A DNA stretch of 64,000 nt, from NCBI RefSeq assembly GCF_012432095.1, contig NC_081163.1:32353258-32417257 (forward strand), in the 5' to 3' direction. This stretch comes from Onychostoma macrolepis. Lineage: Eukaryota; Chordata; Actinopteri; Cypriniformes; Cyprinidae. Position numbers and translations under genes: made by a program. Each line of letters opens with the position of its first letter. Within the stretch, counting starts at the first letter, position 1. This document shows positions 10,209-22,824 of the stretch, piece by piece. Under the pieces are notes generated by a model, which saw nothing but the letters and a program-made list of their open reading frames with translations, was not told the DNA's origin and searched no databases.

Positions 10209-13132
10209 TAATTATATGACGACATCTTTTTCACTTCCAAAAACTCAAATTACATGAAATGGATCTTTTAGTTTCAGTTTTTTTTTTTTCAAACGGAACT
10301 TAGTGTTAACCATTTAAAGTTTTTGCCCAAATAATAATTTTTACGGTATAAAATTATATAATACAATAAAAAATATATATATTTAAATAGTAAGCTATAG
10401 CATGACTTCAGAAGAGTCATGCTACTTTTTGTCATTTTTGAAACCCCATCCAATAACTCTTTGACTAAAATTATTATTTATACATCTTTTATTATTGTTG
10501 ACACAGGCAACTCTTCATTCTGGCCCTACAGAGCACTACAGTTTCAAATCACAAGAGCTTGATGTTTCCAAAGTAAATTAGTCTAACTTTCCCTCTGCCA
10601 CCTGAATATGAGCAGTCAGGAAAGTGAGGGGGCCGAGGGCAAAAGTTAATGGTGTCGCCTAGCTGATGCTTGAAGGTCAACACATTGGCAACTCATTTAG
10701 CACAGCGGCAGAGAAAAGGCTAAGTCACAGAAGCTGGCGGGGGACTACCGCATCCCACAATGCAACAGTGCATTTGTGTGTCGCTCTGGCCTTCCACACT
10801 GACCGACGTGGGACAAGATTAAAGGGGTGGTGGTTCATTACGTAAGCCCTATGTGTTATCGTGACAGAGCAGGCGGTTCTGGAGAGCGAGGTTAGGGTCC
10901 AGAGGAAAGACAGGAAGCTTCTCGCTAAGAGCAGATCGTGTTCTGGGCTCCTGAAGGGCAGAGCCTGGCAGCGTGTCCATGCACAGCATATGTCACGGCG
11001 AGTCAAAACACAACTTACGGCTGAGACAGCAGAAAACACATCCTGCACCTCCCTCTACCTCCACCTATCCATCTACCTTTCCATTCATCACTCAATAACT
11101 CAACCAGAAAAGAGCTGCAAACTAAAATATATGACTAGGAAGCCACCAACTTCTACACAGTACAACATTTAGGAATCGAAAAATTTGTTTGGAAGTGCTT
11201 TTATTTAATCCTTTCGATATTAGCAGACAATAACCAATTCCAGGCCATAGATTTTATAAACTACACAAAATATTTTTGTAGTTATTTGGTTTTTGAAACA
11301 AATGTAATAAACATAATAAATGACACTGATTACGAAATAATACATACACCTGCCTGCATTGTGCTTCACCGTTTATGCTCATCCATGATTTTGGTGGCTC
11401 TAGCTTCCGGGCATGCTAAAAAAATGAGATTTTTTTCCCAAAATGTTGTGTTTAATACAGATGTGTACTCATACAGTACACAACAAAACTGACACCTGTA
11501 AATTTTCAGGACTCACAGCCTCGTTCTCATTGAATAAAACATTAAAATGGCAAAAGCTATGGCTATTTATTGGTTAGTTAACCAAATGATTAATCAACTA
11601 ACCAACTGATAGATTAATCAACTGAAAAATAATCATTAGTTTCAGCACTAAATATTAGTTATATGTCTTATCATTATTTTCTGAAGCAGATAATATATTA
11701 TAGTATATATTAATTTATAATATATTAATGGTCCAGACAGGTGAGAACTCAGAAACAGCTCTGAATGTTTTATAAGAGACATTTGTTTGCAAATTACATG
11801 ACTCACTCAGTGTTCACTGTACATTAAAGTGCAGGAAACACAGGTAGGCACTCTAAAGATCATCTATAGCTCAACTAAACCTACAGCACAACCTCTGAAA
11901 AAGTCAGAAATGTGGGGATGCACCAATATTAAAATTCTGGTCTAAACCAATAAGCTGATAATTATTTCCATGTTCTGGCTGATAACTGATTGCTTTAATC
12001 TAAATAAATTCAAAACAAATCAATAAAAAACAACATTGCTTTAAATCCTTTAGGTGAATTTAGGCCTCACATGAGAGCGTTAGACAACAGCAGATAACCT
12101 AAATGTAAAACGAGAGGAAATTAGCAAAATTCTATATCGTCTGACAAATTATCAGTCTATATCTTACGATACTGATATATCAATAATCATTGGCAAGGCA
12201 ACTAGATTTTAAACTGTTGTGTAGAGCCTCGCTAAAATATTCATCCAACTTCATCTATCGCTCATCCCTTGCTCTCTCTGTCTATCAATATATACTACTG
12301 TGAGTCTGTCCTTGGCTTAAGCTGGCTCTCCTTCTGGGTCTCAATTTCCATCTTTATCTCCCCGCAGATGATGTCATTATAAAGCCATGTGCCAGCTAAA
12401 CAAGGGCTGGCAAGGGACAGGATTGTGGGATTTTGGAGCATGGAGCACTAACAAGTATTCACACATCCCCTCTGTTCACTGCATGTCCTCTTCTGTTGAC
12501 ATCCACTCAGCACAGCCATGGCTTAGGCAATGAAACAGAACTTCAATTACACACTCATCTGGTTTGGCCCGAGAGGTTCTGGGGCAGCGAGGACACTCGC
12601 TCTATGCCCCCCCTTCAACATTTCCCGCTCAGCTTGGGGGCGCATTGCAGCTGTCACAGGCCTCTATTCCCATTGCCTAATAAGCCAGTAATGCAAAAAT
12701 CTCTATATAAAAAAACCCTCTGCCAACCAAATGTCTGTGATGGGTGAGGGAGTCTTTTTATTAAAAGCAGCACCCCATAATTACCATTCCACTTCACTGA
12801 ATACCGGCCCAAGCAATTAATGTGTCATCCAATTAGCCCACCAGGAGATCTGTAAAGAGCCCACCATTGTTAGCATGCAGATGACTCAAACCCAGGTGAC
12901 GCTCAACATTTGCAAGCTTAGGTTAGCCTAAAACTTAATGTATGCGTCACAGTTTATTAACTTAACACAAAACACTCATTTCAGGGTGCTTTCAATAAAA
13001 GTTAAAGAACCACCTCTTCAGTTTTAAAACACTATCATCAGCATCCAAATGTGTTTTGCCTTGGAACAAGGTCAATGAGTTAGGGAAATTTAACAGCCAT
13101 GAAATGATATTTTGCATTTTTATTAAAATTAC
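10209..13132. other. mixed unique and decayed repeat sequence
   Basis: AT-rich. 11560-11660 (AATGATTAATCAACTAACC) and 11912-12190 (GGGGATGCACCAATATT) look like hAT-derived repeats without clear ends. 10700-11050 and 12430-12910 are better balanced in base composition. I see no exon with splice sites and a recognisable product. Confidence 0.35.
12760..12910. other. possible conserved non-coding element
   Basis: Repeat-free, with several homeodomain-type ATTA/TAAT cores (CATAATTACC, GCAATTAATG, CCAATTAGCC). This is only a look; conservation was not tested. Confidence 0.25.
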
Positions 13133-13555
13133 ACACTACCGTTCAAAAGTTTTGGGTCAGTAAGATTTTTTTTTTCTAAAGAAATTAAGACCCTTATTCA
13201 GGAAGCCCCATTAAATTGATCAAAAGTAACCATAAAACATTTATAACGTTTCCTAAAATTGTGTATGTACCACAGTTTTCAAAAAAAAAAAAAGTTTCTT
13301 AAGCAAAGAATCAGCATTTCAGAATAGCCTAATTTCTGAATCTGAAGAATCATGTGACACTGAAGACTGGAGTAATGACTGCTTTGCATCACAGGAATAA
13401 ATTACTTTTTAAAATATATTTAAATAGAAAACAAATATTTCACATTTTAATTATATTTCTAGATACTACTGTTTTTACTGTTTTTCTTTTCTTTTCTTTT
13501 TCCAAAAAACATTTAAAAAATTCTTATCAACCCCAAACTTTTGAATAGAAGTATA
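13133..13555 (+). mobile_element. MITE family A copy
   Basis: Left end ACTACCGTTCAAAAGTTTTG and right end CCCAAACTTTTGAATAGAAG are inverted repeats. The body has CATGTGACACTGAAGACTGG, typical of the family. Confidence 0.8.
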
Positions 13556-15761
13556 TTTTAGTTCTTTTTTGACAATGGAATTATTTTGCCTTTTTTTTTC
13601 AATCTGTGTTGAAAAGTGTATTTCACTGTGTCATTGCACAGAATAAATTTTTTTTAAAAAACAATAAGATATATAGAGTTCTGATGATAAACATTATTAA
13701 AGAATATGTGGTTCACAACAGATTTTTGTGGTATGGTCGATTTGTTTGTTTTTCTTTTAATTGCTTGTGTCGCTTACATTAGTGAGGATCAGACTTTCAT
13801 CCTCACAGTTTCATGTAAAGTGTGAATTATGTCACACTTCCTAATAAAATTACCTTCTACTTTTTGTACCTGCCAAAGCATTAATGTGAATGTAATATTT
13901 AATTTTGGAGTCTGACAACAACATAATATAAAAGGGCAAGAAAAAAGATGAAAGACCTGGGGAAATAATTACAGCACACACTCACACTGCCAAATCCTGC
14001 ACAGGAATGTCACACTCAAGCAAATGGACAAACACACTCTTGTACAGGAAATGGTGAGGTCAGAGTGCACATCATTTCCTCTGTAAACAGATGGATGCAT
14101 TTCAGCAATGGCTTACAGAATGTGACGAAGAGAGCAATTGGTAAAAGTAGGTTTGTGAATTGCAAAGGGGATTCTTTCTGGCAAACAAATCTAATGATGC
14201 AGATTGAAAATCAGCCCAGTGTCTTTAGTCTACCATGTCTCAGAAGAAAATATTTCACCTTGGGGAACCAAACTGGCTCTCAATCTGCTTTATGAAGTCT
14301 TTACTCAAAATAAACAAAAGGTCAAAAGTCTCCAAATTATAAGATGAAATACTGGAATGTTCTTATACAAACCTTTCTTAATTGGCAGTTTATGTAAGAC
14401 CTTGAACTTATGCAATTTGGTATTAATGGGAGCATTGTGTGGGATAATATTACTGCAGACTTGAAAAAAAACTGCATCATGGAATTATTAATTATGATTT
14501 TGCATGCTGATTTGTACTGGAGACCACATTTTTTTCTTCAGATCTTTCTCTTCAAATGGCAAGTTTTGTTTTCAACGGTCCCTTGGTACATATTACATAC
14601 TGTGGACCTACTCTGATGGCAAGAGCTTCTGGGAGGCCAAAACCAATGTCCACAGCTATGGAAAGACTGGCATAACCTAAACGATGCATATTGTTCAACT
14701 TTATGGTGCAAAATGAGTGTGAGCCCTGAAGATGATGTAACCTGCAGTCAGAATATGCAATGGTGTGAATGTATGTTGTAACAATAGTTTCTAAAAATAA
14801 TGCATTATCAGGGTTAAAAAATAAATAATAATAGTTCAGAAACAATGTAACGTAATTTACATCATATAAGCACAAAAAATCTAATACAAAAGCTAAGGCA
14901 TGTTAATGCTTAATAATGACAGCATGCCTATGTTTGCCATCCAAGCTTCACTGATTAGCCTGTGCTTGTCCACACCCTTAACACACAAAGGAAGTCATTT
15001 GACTGAGTTTGCTTTGTTTAGCTTTTATGAAGTTTGTGACTGTGTATGTGTGAGCGTGTGCACAAATAAATAATACGCTAACATACCACACTGCTCAGGC
15101 TCCAGTCAAACAAAACAACAGGAGAGTTGGCAACAGTCCAAGACTCTCGTCTCTGCAGTGCAGGTTCAGGTCAGGTCATTTCTGTCCCATTCACACTCAT
15201 TTTTTCCATTCTCATGTATACGTACAGCACCAATGTTCACAGAGATTAACCCCTCGGCTTCCAATCTGTTACATCCATCAAAGCTGTGGCCCATACTCAC
15301 ATTCACAGCTGAACAGTTCCAGGTTTGATGCTGTGCTGTTTAATCTCCAAGGCTAGAACTGCAGTGCGAAGTACACGTCGAACAACACAATAGGAAAACT
15401 TCTCATCATAAATCTATAAACAGCACTGATGCATGTCTTATTCCCCTTGTTGAATATCAAGGAAAATTCCCACCAACAACGACACAAGCTGGATTCTCCA
15501 TTTGAGGCAGAATCTTCACGGTTCAATGAAATACAGTACAAGTGTGTCCATGATAAAAAAAAGGAAACACTTTTTAAAAATCTCACTTAAAACACATGTC
15601 CTAAGTTTCTAGATATGTAATCTTTGTTGGTTTCAAATGGTTTTTAAAAACTTTAATTAATTATTGTGAAAATGTCATGTGGTGTAACATTATGTAAAAC
15701 GTCGTAATCACATATTACCCTTATATCTCGATTAAATGTTAGTGTATAGATTTAAAAATAA
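13556..15761. other. unique sequence, no gene recognised
   Basis: AT-rich with no transposon ends. Frames up to 107 codons have no recognisable domain and no splice context. Confidence 0.4.
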
Positions 15762-16211
15762 ACTACAATATTAAAGTTTGGGGTTGGTAAGATTTTTAAA
15801 TATTTTTGAAAAATGTCTTCTATGCTCACCAAGACTGCGTTTATTTGAATAAAAATACAGTAAGACAGTAATACTGTCAAATATTACTTCAATATAAAGT
15901 AATTGTTTTTAAAAAGTCATTTTAATACATTTTTAAATGTAATTTATTCCTGTGATGGCAAAGCTGAATTTTCAGTAGCCATTACTCCAGTCATCCAATT
16001 CAAGAAACAAGTTGAAACAAGTTGTGTTGCTTAATATTTTTGGGGTACATTTCTTTGATGAATAGAGAGTTAAAAAATATAGCATTTATTTGAAACAGAA
16101 ATAGTTTGTAACATAATAAATGTCTTTACTGTCATTTTCATTTAATGGATCTTGCTGTATTAATTTCTTAACTTAACATTTCTTGGCCCTGAACTTTTGA
16201 ACTGTAGTGTA
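15762..16211 (-). mobile_element. MITE family A copy, inverted
   Basis: Reads AAAGTTTGGGGTTGGTAAGA at the left and GAACTTTTGAACTGTAGTGT at the right. The internal order is reversed relative to the 13133 copy (GCATCACAG counterpart here reads CTGTGATGGCAAAGC). Confidence 0.8.
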
Positions 16212-16475
16212 TACTTTTCAAGGTTAGGCACAATTTTCAATTTATACATTTGGAAATATTATTGCATCATTAGAGAGTCGCACCACATGACTTTGAACAA
16301 CCTAAACTGATCTTGCTTTGTCATAAAAACACAGTCATGAGGGTCTACAGGTTTCCTGTCCATATAATTTATTTGAATCCATTACAAAAGTGGCCCTTTG
16401 ATGGCTTTCAGAAAGGGTTTTATACCATGCTAGCTGCCTAAAATCTGAGGTCTCTCTTGAGTGTCTTTTCTCTTT

Positions 16476-17099
16476 AGGCCGGGGACACACCAACGTCGGG
16501 CCGACGGCGAGCGACGGTCAGGCTAGTTTGTTTGGTGTGTTCCACTCGTCGGCGGCAGTTTGCAGACCGTTAGCATCTCGCTCAAAAATGACCAGAGAGT
16601 TTAGATATTTTTCCTATTTAAAACTTGACTCTTCTGTAGTTACATCGTGACTGACGGAAAATGAAAAGTTGCGATTTTCTAGGCCGATATGGCTAGGAAC
16701 TATACTCTAATTCCGGCGTAATAATCAAGGAAAAATATTTGAGGAAACTCTTTGGTCATTTTTGAGCGAGATGCTAACGGTCTAATCAGATTCAATGATC
16801 TATGCTAAGCTACGCTAAAAGTGCTACCACCAGACCCAGAGATCGGCTGAATGGATTCGAAAACGGTAAAACTCGATTGTTTAACTCTTGGTGAGTTGGA
16901 AAATTTGCCTATTTTCAAAAAAAGGGGAGTGTTCCTTTAGTTCCTCTCATGCATACACAGAATGGACGTGTTAATTTGCTGTCTGCTGTAGTCTGTGTGG
17001 TGTGTTCGAGCGCAGCTTTTCGGTCCAACGCGAGGCGACAACACCGTCGGCTTTCATCGCTGCTAGTTCTTTGAAGTTGCCTTGGTGTGTCCCGGCCTT
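16476..17099. mobile_element. MITE with AGGCCGGG ends, holding a second fold-back MITE
   Basis: Outer inverted repeats are AGGCCGGGGACACACCAA (16476) and TTGGTGTGTCCCGGCCTT (17082-17099). CpG is high within the outer arms. Inside, arms 16565-16614 and 16729-16782 form a near-perfect 50-base hairpin (GACCGTTAGCATCTCGCTCA at one tip). The sequence then runs to GGAGTGTTCCTTTA, the end of another common fish MITE. Confidence 0.7.
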
Positions 17100-18196
17100 G
17101 AGTCGACTGGTTGATGGACAACTAGTCGACTAGCCTGACCTATGCCTAGAGGCAATGGCCAAAGCACATTCGTGGCATCGGTCCAACAAACACAAGCCAC
17201 AGCTTCATCAGCAAATACCTTCATGTGCTTTCATGAGAGAGTGCCGTGAAAGGGAAAGCATGTGTGTGTTCTCTTTCTCTGTAGGACTCCATATACTTCA
17301 TGAATAAAGAAGAAGTGTTTTGCACACTCAGCCGACATGCAATTCACACTGCAGCACAAGCAGGGCAAGGCCAGTGAACACACTAGAGAGAGAGTGCAGG
17401 GTACATACACAAAGCGGTGGGCAGATGGGATCTACCACTGGGAAATGGACAAAGGGGAGTCTTAACAGTTTAACTCAGATCAGACACACACAATCTCCAG
17501 ACATTCTAAGACAGCACACTTATGGACCACACGCAGTCCGGTAACTGATGCATACTGCACACAAAATGGCAAGAGCTGCCTGAATTACTACAAATACTCT
17601 GGAAACTAAATTTCGTTTAGCAGGGCTTGAGGAAAAAAAAAAAATCCTAAATTTGCCAGGCTAAATCTTTAAAGGCCTGATAAACTTCTAGGGAAAATCA
17701 AAGAATGAATTGTCATTTTTTTAAAAATTAAGCCAAAACAAAGTTTATTTGGAGTTTGAAATGGCTTTCCGGAAAAGTTCACTCTGGCTGGTAAACACCT
17801 TTGAACTGTCATTGGTCCCTGGTGATTACGTAACAGGTGGGTGTGGCTCTGGGGCTCCGCCTTCTTTAAAGGTGGAAAGCTTCTCCAGTTAATTTATTCT
17901 GTTCAGTCTGTCAAGGTCATACACAAATACAAACACGAACACACTGAAGAGCTGCTTTATAGTAGAAATTAATGTTATAATTCGCATTGAAAAGGGCGCT
18001 GAGACTTTTTTCATGTTTTATACTGTAAAGCAATCTATCGCACGCATAACATTTCCACATCATTATGATCACATGCTTTCTTAACTGCTGTTTTCTCACC
18101 GCTGTCATTTTTGTTGTTTAATTCTTTTATTGAGAGCACTTCCATACGCGAAAAACAAAAGAACTTTGCCATTAGTATATCGGGGCCTTAATCTGA
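17100..18196. other. unique sequence, no gene recognised
   Basis: No transposon termini and no recognisable frame. 17800-17890 is moderately GC-rich. Confidence 0.35.
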
Positions 18197-18204
18197 GTTT
18201 GTAA

Positions 18205-18983
18205 TAGGCATGGGACGATAACTGGTTTCAAGGTATTCCGCAGTTTGGAAAATTCACGGTTTCAAAACCACTACAATTTTCCGTTATACTGTTCCTGTGG
18301 TATGCACAGTTTTTTACGTGTCGTCAAAGACGGAAAGTGCAGAACTCCCTCAGTTGTGAGCAGTGAAGAGCGTAAAAAGTCACATGACCCCTCCTCCTCC
18401 GGTTGGTGCGAGCAGTCAGTGAGAGTAACCTGTGTGTAGGATTATGGCCGAAGGAGGTGAATCCCTGGAACTTTTTCCCCCGTCGAAAAAGACGAAGTCT
18501 GCCATATGGGAATTTTTCGGGTAACGTAGACTAATGTTCCATACACAACGATGTTCCGTACAGATGACGTTTTGGCGCCAATCACTAAATAAATACTTCC
18601 AGGTCGTACACAAATGATATATCGGTGTCGTCTTCATTTCTCCCTCTTTCACCCTCGATCAAGACAGAGACCCATTCGCCGGTTGTTTCAGTGTTGAAAT
18701 AAATACTATTTGGCTTGCTACCGAGGCAGATAACATGGCTAATTAGCTAGCTAACGTCAACTAGTTTCCTCTCTCACGTTACTTCACAGAGCGGGGAATA
18801 GCAGACTAAAGTACTACTTTTCTGCGATTTAGTACAATAATTAAATTTAGCTGGTATCACGTCTATAATTTTAAGCCCCCTGCCATTGTTTACAACTGTT
18901 CAAAATCACGTAATTTAAAAAACAAACAAACTGCTGGCTCTCAGGTGTCTTTGCCACTGTTTGAGTGTTATACAGAGAGAGAC

Positions 18984-19025
<42 letters not shown>

Positions 19026-19054
19026 GTTTATGCTACATTGTGGGGACCAAATGA

Positions 19055-19085
<31 letters not shown>

Positions 19086-19660
19086 TGAGAGGCAACTCGC
19101 GCGCTCTCCTTATGTGTATGTGCACACATCTTTGTACCTCACCGCTCATAACTTGGACTGAAAGATGAATGTGTAGAAAGTGAGCATGTCTCCAAAAACC
19201 TTGTTGAGCTGCAGGTTTAATGACTGTATTGTTTTTTTTTACAGAAATGATGTTTTGATTTATGTTTTTGATTATTGAGCTGTAGGTTGAGGTTAAGTGA
19301 CTTCATTTTTTCCCTTTTCATTTAGAAGGATTTGTATTTTTTTTTTTACAGAAAATAATTTATTTATGTTCTGATTATTGTTGAGCTGCAGGTTTAGGCT
19401 CACTTAAGTGACTGCACTTAATTTAATTAACAAGAATTCAATTATTTATTTTAATTATTTAGCCTGACATGTTTACTGTTCCAAAATGTTCTATATGTTT
19501 CTTAAAAATAAAATATATTGTGTTCAGTGGAAAAAACGTTGTTGTTTTTTACCCAGACTTCTAAAAATAACATATTTTAGAGCTGTAATGGCAATACCGT
19601 GAAACCATATTTTTATCTAAGGTTGTCATACCGTCAGAATCTCATACCGGCCCATGCCTA
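18205..19660 (+). mobile_element. hAT transposon relic with perfect 8-bp target duplication
   Basis: Ends TAGGCATGGGACG and CCGGCCCATGCCTA are hAT-type inverted repeats. The 8 bases GTTTGTAA flank both sides (18197-18204 and 19661-19668). The 1456-base element keeps the 5' region and one coding exon, but the transposase core is gone. TG microsatellites (18985-19021, 19053-19072) lie in the middle. Confidence 0.9.
18444..18520 (+). pseudogene. first exon of a hAT (BED-finger) transposase
   Basis: ATG starts MAEGGESLELFPPSKK, followed by TKSAIWEFFG; the W-x-F-F pattern is the aromatic start of a BED zinc finger, the DNA-binding domain of hAT transposases. It ends at TTCGG|GTAACG, a plausible donor. 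The zinc ligands and the RNase-H-like core that should follow are not found in the element, so the copy cannot make transposase. Confidence 0.6.
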
Positions 19661-19668
19661 GTTTGTAA

Positions 19669-20524
19669 TAAGTTTTTTTCCACTGTCTCTTATTGTGGTA
19701 TCATTGATGAGCTATGAAATTGGTTAAAGTGTAAATGGGTGGTTTACAGAATAAGTTGCAAAGTGGACCAACCCTTATGCCAATAGTCAAAGTCTACAAA
19801 GACTACAAAGGTCATGCATGAGGGATTTTTGGATACATGCTGATAAGCAGTCAACTAAACTTCACATAATAAACAGAGGTTATGAAGCTAAAATCTGGAG
19901 CATTCTACTGCTGGGCCACAATGTTAAGCTTTAAAAAGCACAGTTTCCAAGCAAGAGTGACCCTGCAGATTATGACATGAATGTGGTTTGGTCAGAACAG
20001 AGATTTATGACAGGCTCCCAGAAGGTAAAGAGATACAAAGGGAAAAAGGGGGAAAGGAGTCAAGAAAAAAAGCAGTGGGGGAGAAGAAAGAAAGAAAGAT
20101 AAAAGAAGAGATAATGGGATTGTCTATCAGGCCCAGTCACAGTTTCTAAGGAACGGTAAGAGTTCAAGCTGTTTTGTCTTCCTAAAGAAAGGAGAAATTT
20201 ACTGGAGGAGAAATTTCACTGAAACTGGTGGCTGAAGTGATTACAACCTCACCCACGTTCAAAGTTCATCTCCGAGAGGGAACAGGTCCGGAGATGAAGA
20301 ACAGGTAGGATCACGTAACTCTCGATGTAAACACAGCTTAATGATAACTTACGCTGGGTCCTACTCTACATCCGCTCCCTGAACTGAGAGAAAAATGGAG
20401 ATAAGGAAAGATTCCAGGGTATCAAATTCATTTACTCTGGCTTCCCAGAAGGGTTTCAGGTATCCTCAGAAAGTTTGCTATGGTTTTCTCAACACGCAGG
20501 AGTGTGTTTAATTATATAGGGACC
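19669..20524. other. unique sequence with a purine-rich tract
   Basis: Nothing gene-like. 20020-20117 on the + strand is almost all A and G (AAAGGGAAAAAGGGGGAAAGG, GAAGAAAGAAAGAAAGA), a possible triplex-forming tract. Confidence 0.45.
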
Positions 20525-20632
20525 AGGGCTGAGCAAGATATAAGATAATAATTATATATTCAACATGAACTGATACTGTCAACATACTGTCCATGAATCG
20601 ATTCTGCATCGATTTATCCTCCCAGCCCTAAA
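20525..20632. mobile_element. short hAT-like MITE
   Basis: CAGGGCTGAGCAAGATAT at the left and TCCTCCCAGCCCTAAAA at the right resemble inverted ends; there is a GAATCGATTCTGCATCGAT core. No clear target duplication. Confidence 0.4.
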
Positions 20633-20850
20633 AATAATAATGCACTTTTTATTTGCCTATTAGGGTGGATATGCTAGTTTCATATGAAAGTGTTAAAACA
20701 GAAATAATAAGCCTGGGGAGAAAAAAAATGCCACAATTTCCACAAATCAGTTTGTTTCAACTGTCCATTTCAGAGTATTAATAATACATAATTAACAATT
20801 AATTTTATGTTTTGTTTTAGAAAAATAGTTTTATAGCAACATTATTTTTG

Positions 20851-20851
<1 letters not shown>

Positions 20852-20920
<69 letters not shown>
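20852..20920. repeat. (TA)n microsatellite
   Basis: About 34 uninterrupted TA units. Confidence 0.95.
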
Positions 20921-20923
<3 letters not shown>

Positions 20924-20945
20924 TTAGCAAAAATACTCAAAAGCT

Positions 20946-21040
20946 GTTCAAAAGTCTAAGGTTTTTTTTTTTTTTAAGAAATCAAGTTTATTCAGTAAAT
21001 ACATACATTTATCAAAAGTAACATTAAAGATGTTTATAAA
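20946..21040 (+). mobile_element. MITE family A fragment
   Basis: GTTCAAAAGTCTAAGG, a T run and TTATCAAAAGTAACATTAAAG match the first 100 bases of the family; the rest is absent. Confidence 0.5.
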
Positions 21041-22824
21041 CCAAAATATTCCTCACTGTAGTGTACAAAGATTGATGTTTATTTCTATGTACTGTACAGT
21101 GCTGTTAATACTGAAGCATATACAAATGAGTAAATATCATGTAAAATACTTTTTTTCAGTTTTTGAATCTCTTGGGCAACAATGGCTGTTTGATCAAAAT
21201 TTCTGCCATTTCAAACACCCAACAGAAATATAGAGAGCTTGTTGACTATTGTTAAAAAGGACCTCAGAAACATCACCCCGAAAAACACTGTTTATTTAGA
21301 GATGCCAAACACTTTTACACAATTGGATTCAAGCAAGCAGAAAACCAAGATAATTAAATTAACTGGAGCAACAGCCACCAGCACCTCTCCAAACAAACCC
21401 TCTGACAAAACAAAGCAGCAAACACTTACTGCACCAACAGAATCAAACTTGACAGTGACAGCACATAAAGCTCAACTTCCTGCCTCTCGCTCTCCCTCCC
21501 TCTAGCTCAATCTCCTGTCTCTTCTTTTATGTGGTTGACAGCACAAATTTGTGGTCATGACCTTTATATCTGAGGCTGACTGTGAGTGGTCAGGCCTTGG
21601 GCCATGGAGCTCTGAAGCAGTCAGATATTCACACACAGCCCCTGGTTACCTATTCACAGACAATTAGCCTCACTGTCTCCAACATGTGGCTATGATCAAC
21701 ACATCCATTTCAACACATTGTCTACGTCAGCTCCTAAAACACTTGATATAGAAAGATGTCTGTTAGAATAGTATACACGAGTTGATCAGTGTATTTATTT
21801 TTTTTAATAAACATTTCTATTCATCATTCGAAGTAATCATATCACTTCAGAAGACGTGGATTAAACCACTGAATTTGTATGGATTACTTTACTGACGCTT
21901 GAAACTTTTGGAACCCATTGGCTTTCACTGTATGAACAAGATATTTGCTTTAAAAGATGTCACTTTGTGTTCCACTGAGAGTGAGTGAATGATGACAGAA
22001 TTTACATTTTATTCTTGGAAGTATGCAGATCTTATATCAGTTATGCAACAGACATCTTCCCATGACTTCTAGCTACACCTGAGGCTGTGTTCTGTTCTTC
22101 AGCATGGGCCTGTGTGAGCAAGGGGGAGGGCAGGAGAAGGCTCTGAATCAGCAGGGCCCAAATCTGCTGCTCACTCCGAGCTGCAATGAAGCACTTAGAG
22201 GCGGTGTTGAATTTCACACTCCTGTCCTGCACCACCCTGTCCAGTCCAGAATGGCCATTTCGCTGAGGAAATTCAAAACCAGCAATACAGTTAAGAGCAG
22301 GTGACCCTTAATTACGGCTCAAGAAGCCCTTCCCAGGGTGTTAATGACTGGAAAAAGAATTAATGATCAGTTCGGTGTAAATGGCAATAGGGTGCTAAAG
22401 AGAAAGGCTAAACATGTTGTGTCTGATTACGCTCTTCCCAAGCAGAAGGGATGCATCTGTGTACCTTTAAGAATGTGTATATGTGTGTGCAGAAGAAAGA
22501 GCACATATATTTCACAGAGAGATGACAGAACCTTTCATAAGGAAGATAAGGTCTGATATCTACTAGTATGAGAAAACACAATCACCTTGCTAGACCAGCT
22601 GATGGAGTGACATGATAGAGGTTATAGACAGAACAGAGAAGAGTTAAGTCTTAGTTGGCATGGCCACGGATTCGGTTCACTGGCCGCCTGATGCATATTG
22701 CTCAGAAAACTGGAAAGCACTTGCAAAGATCGCAGGTTCCAATCAGATTGGACTGCGCTAGAATTTCCGCAAGCCATGGTGCAGAATGATTTATCGGTCT
22801 GCCAGGAAACAAAAGAATGTCAAT
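21041..22824. other. unique sequence with a family B-like fragment
   Basis: 21830-22015 (CACTTCAGAAGACGTGGATT, AAACCACTGAATTTGTATGG) resembles the inner part of a family B subtype. 22080-22430 is repeat-free and balanced in composition. An 88-codon frame at 21239 lacks any known domain. Confidence 0.35.

Noticed and set aside
10725..11172. Overlapping frames of 107 (-) and 103 (+) codons
   Set aside because: Mutual shadows in unique sequence; neither has a domain or plausible exon borders.
12433..12747. 104-codon open frame
   Set aside because: No similarity that I know and no splice sites or context; may overlap conserved non-coding DNA.
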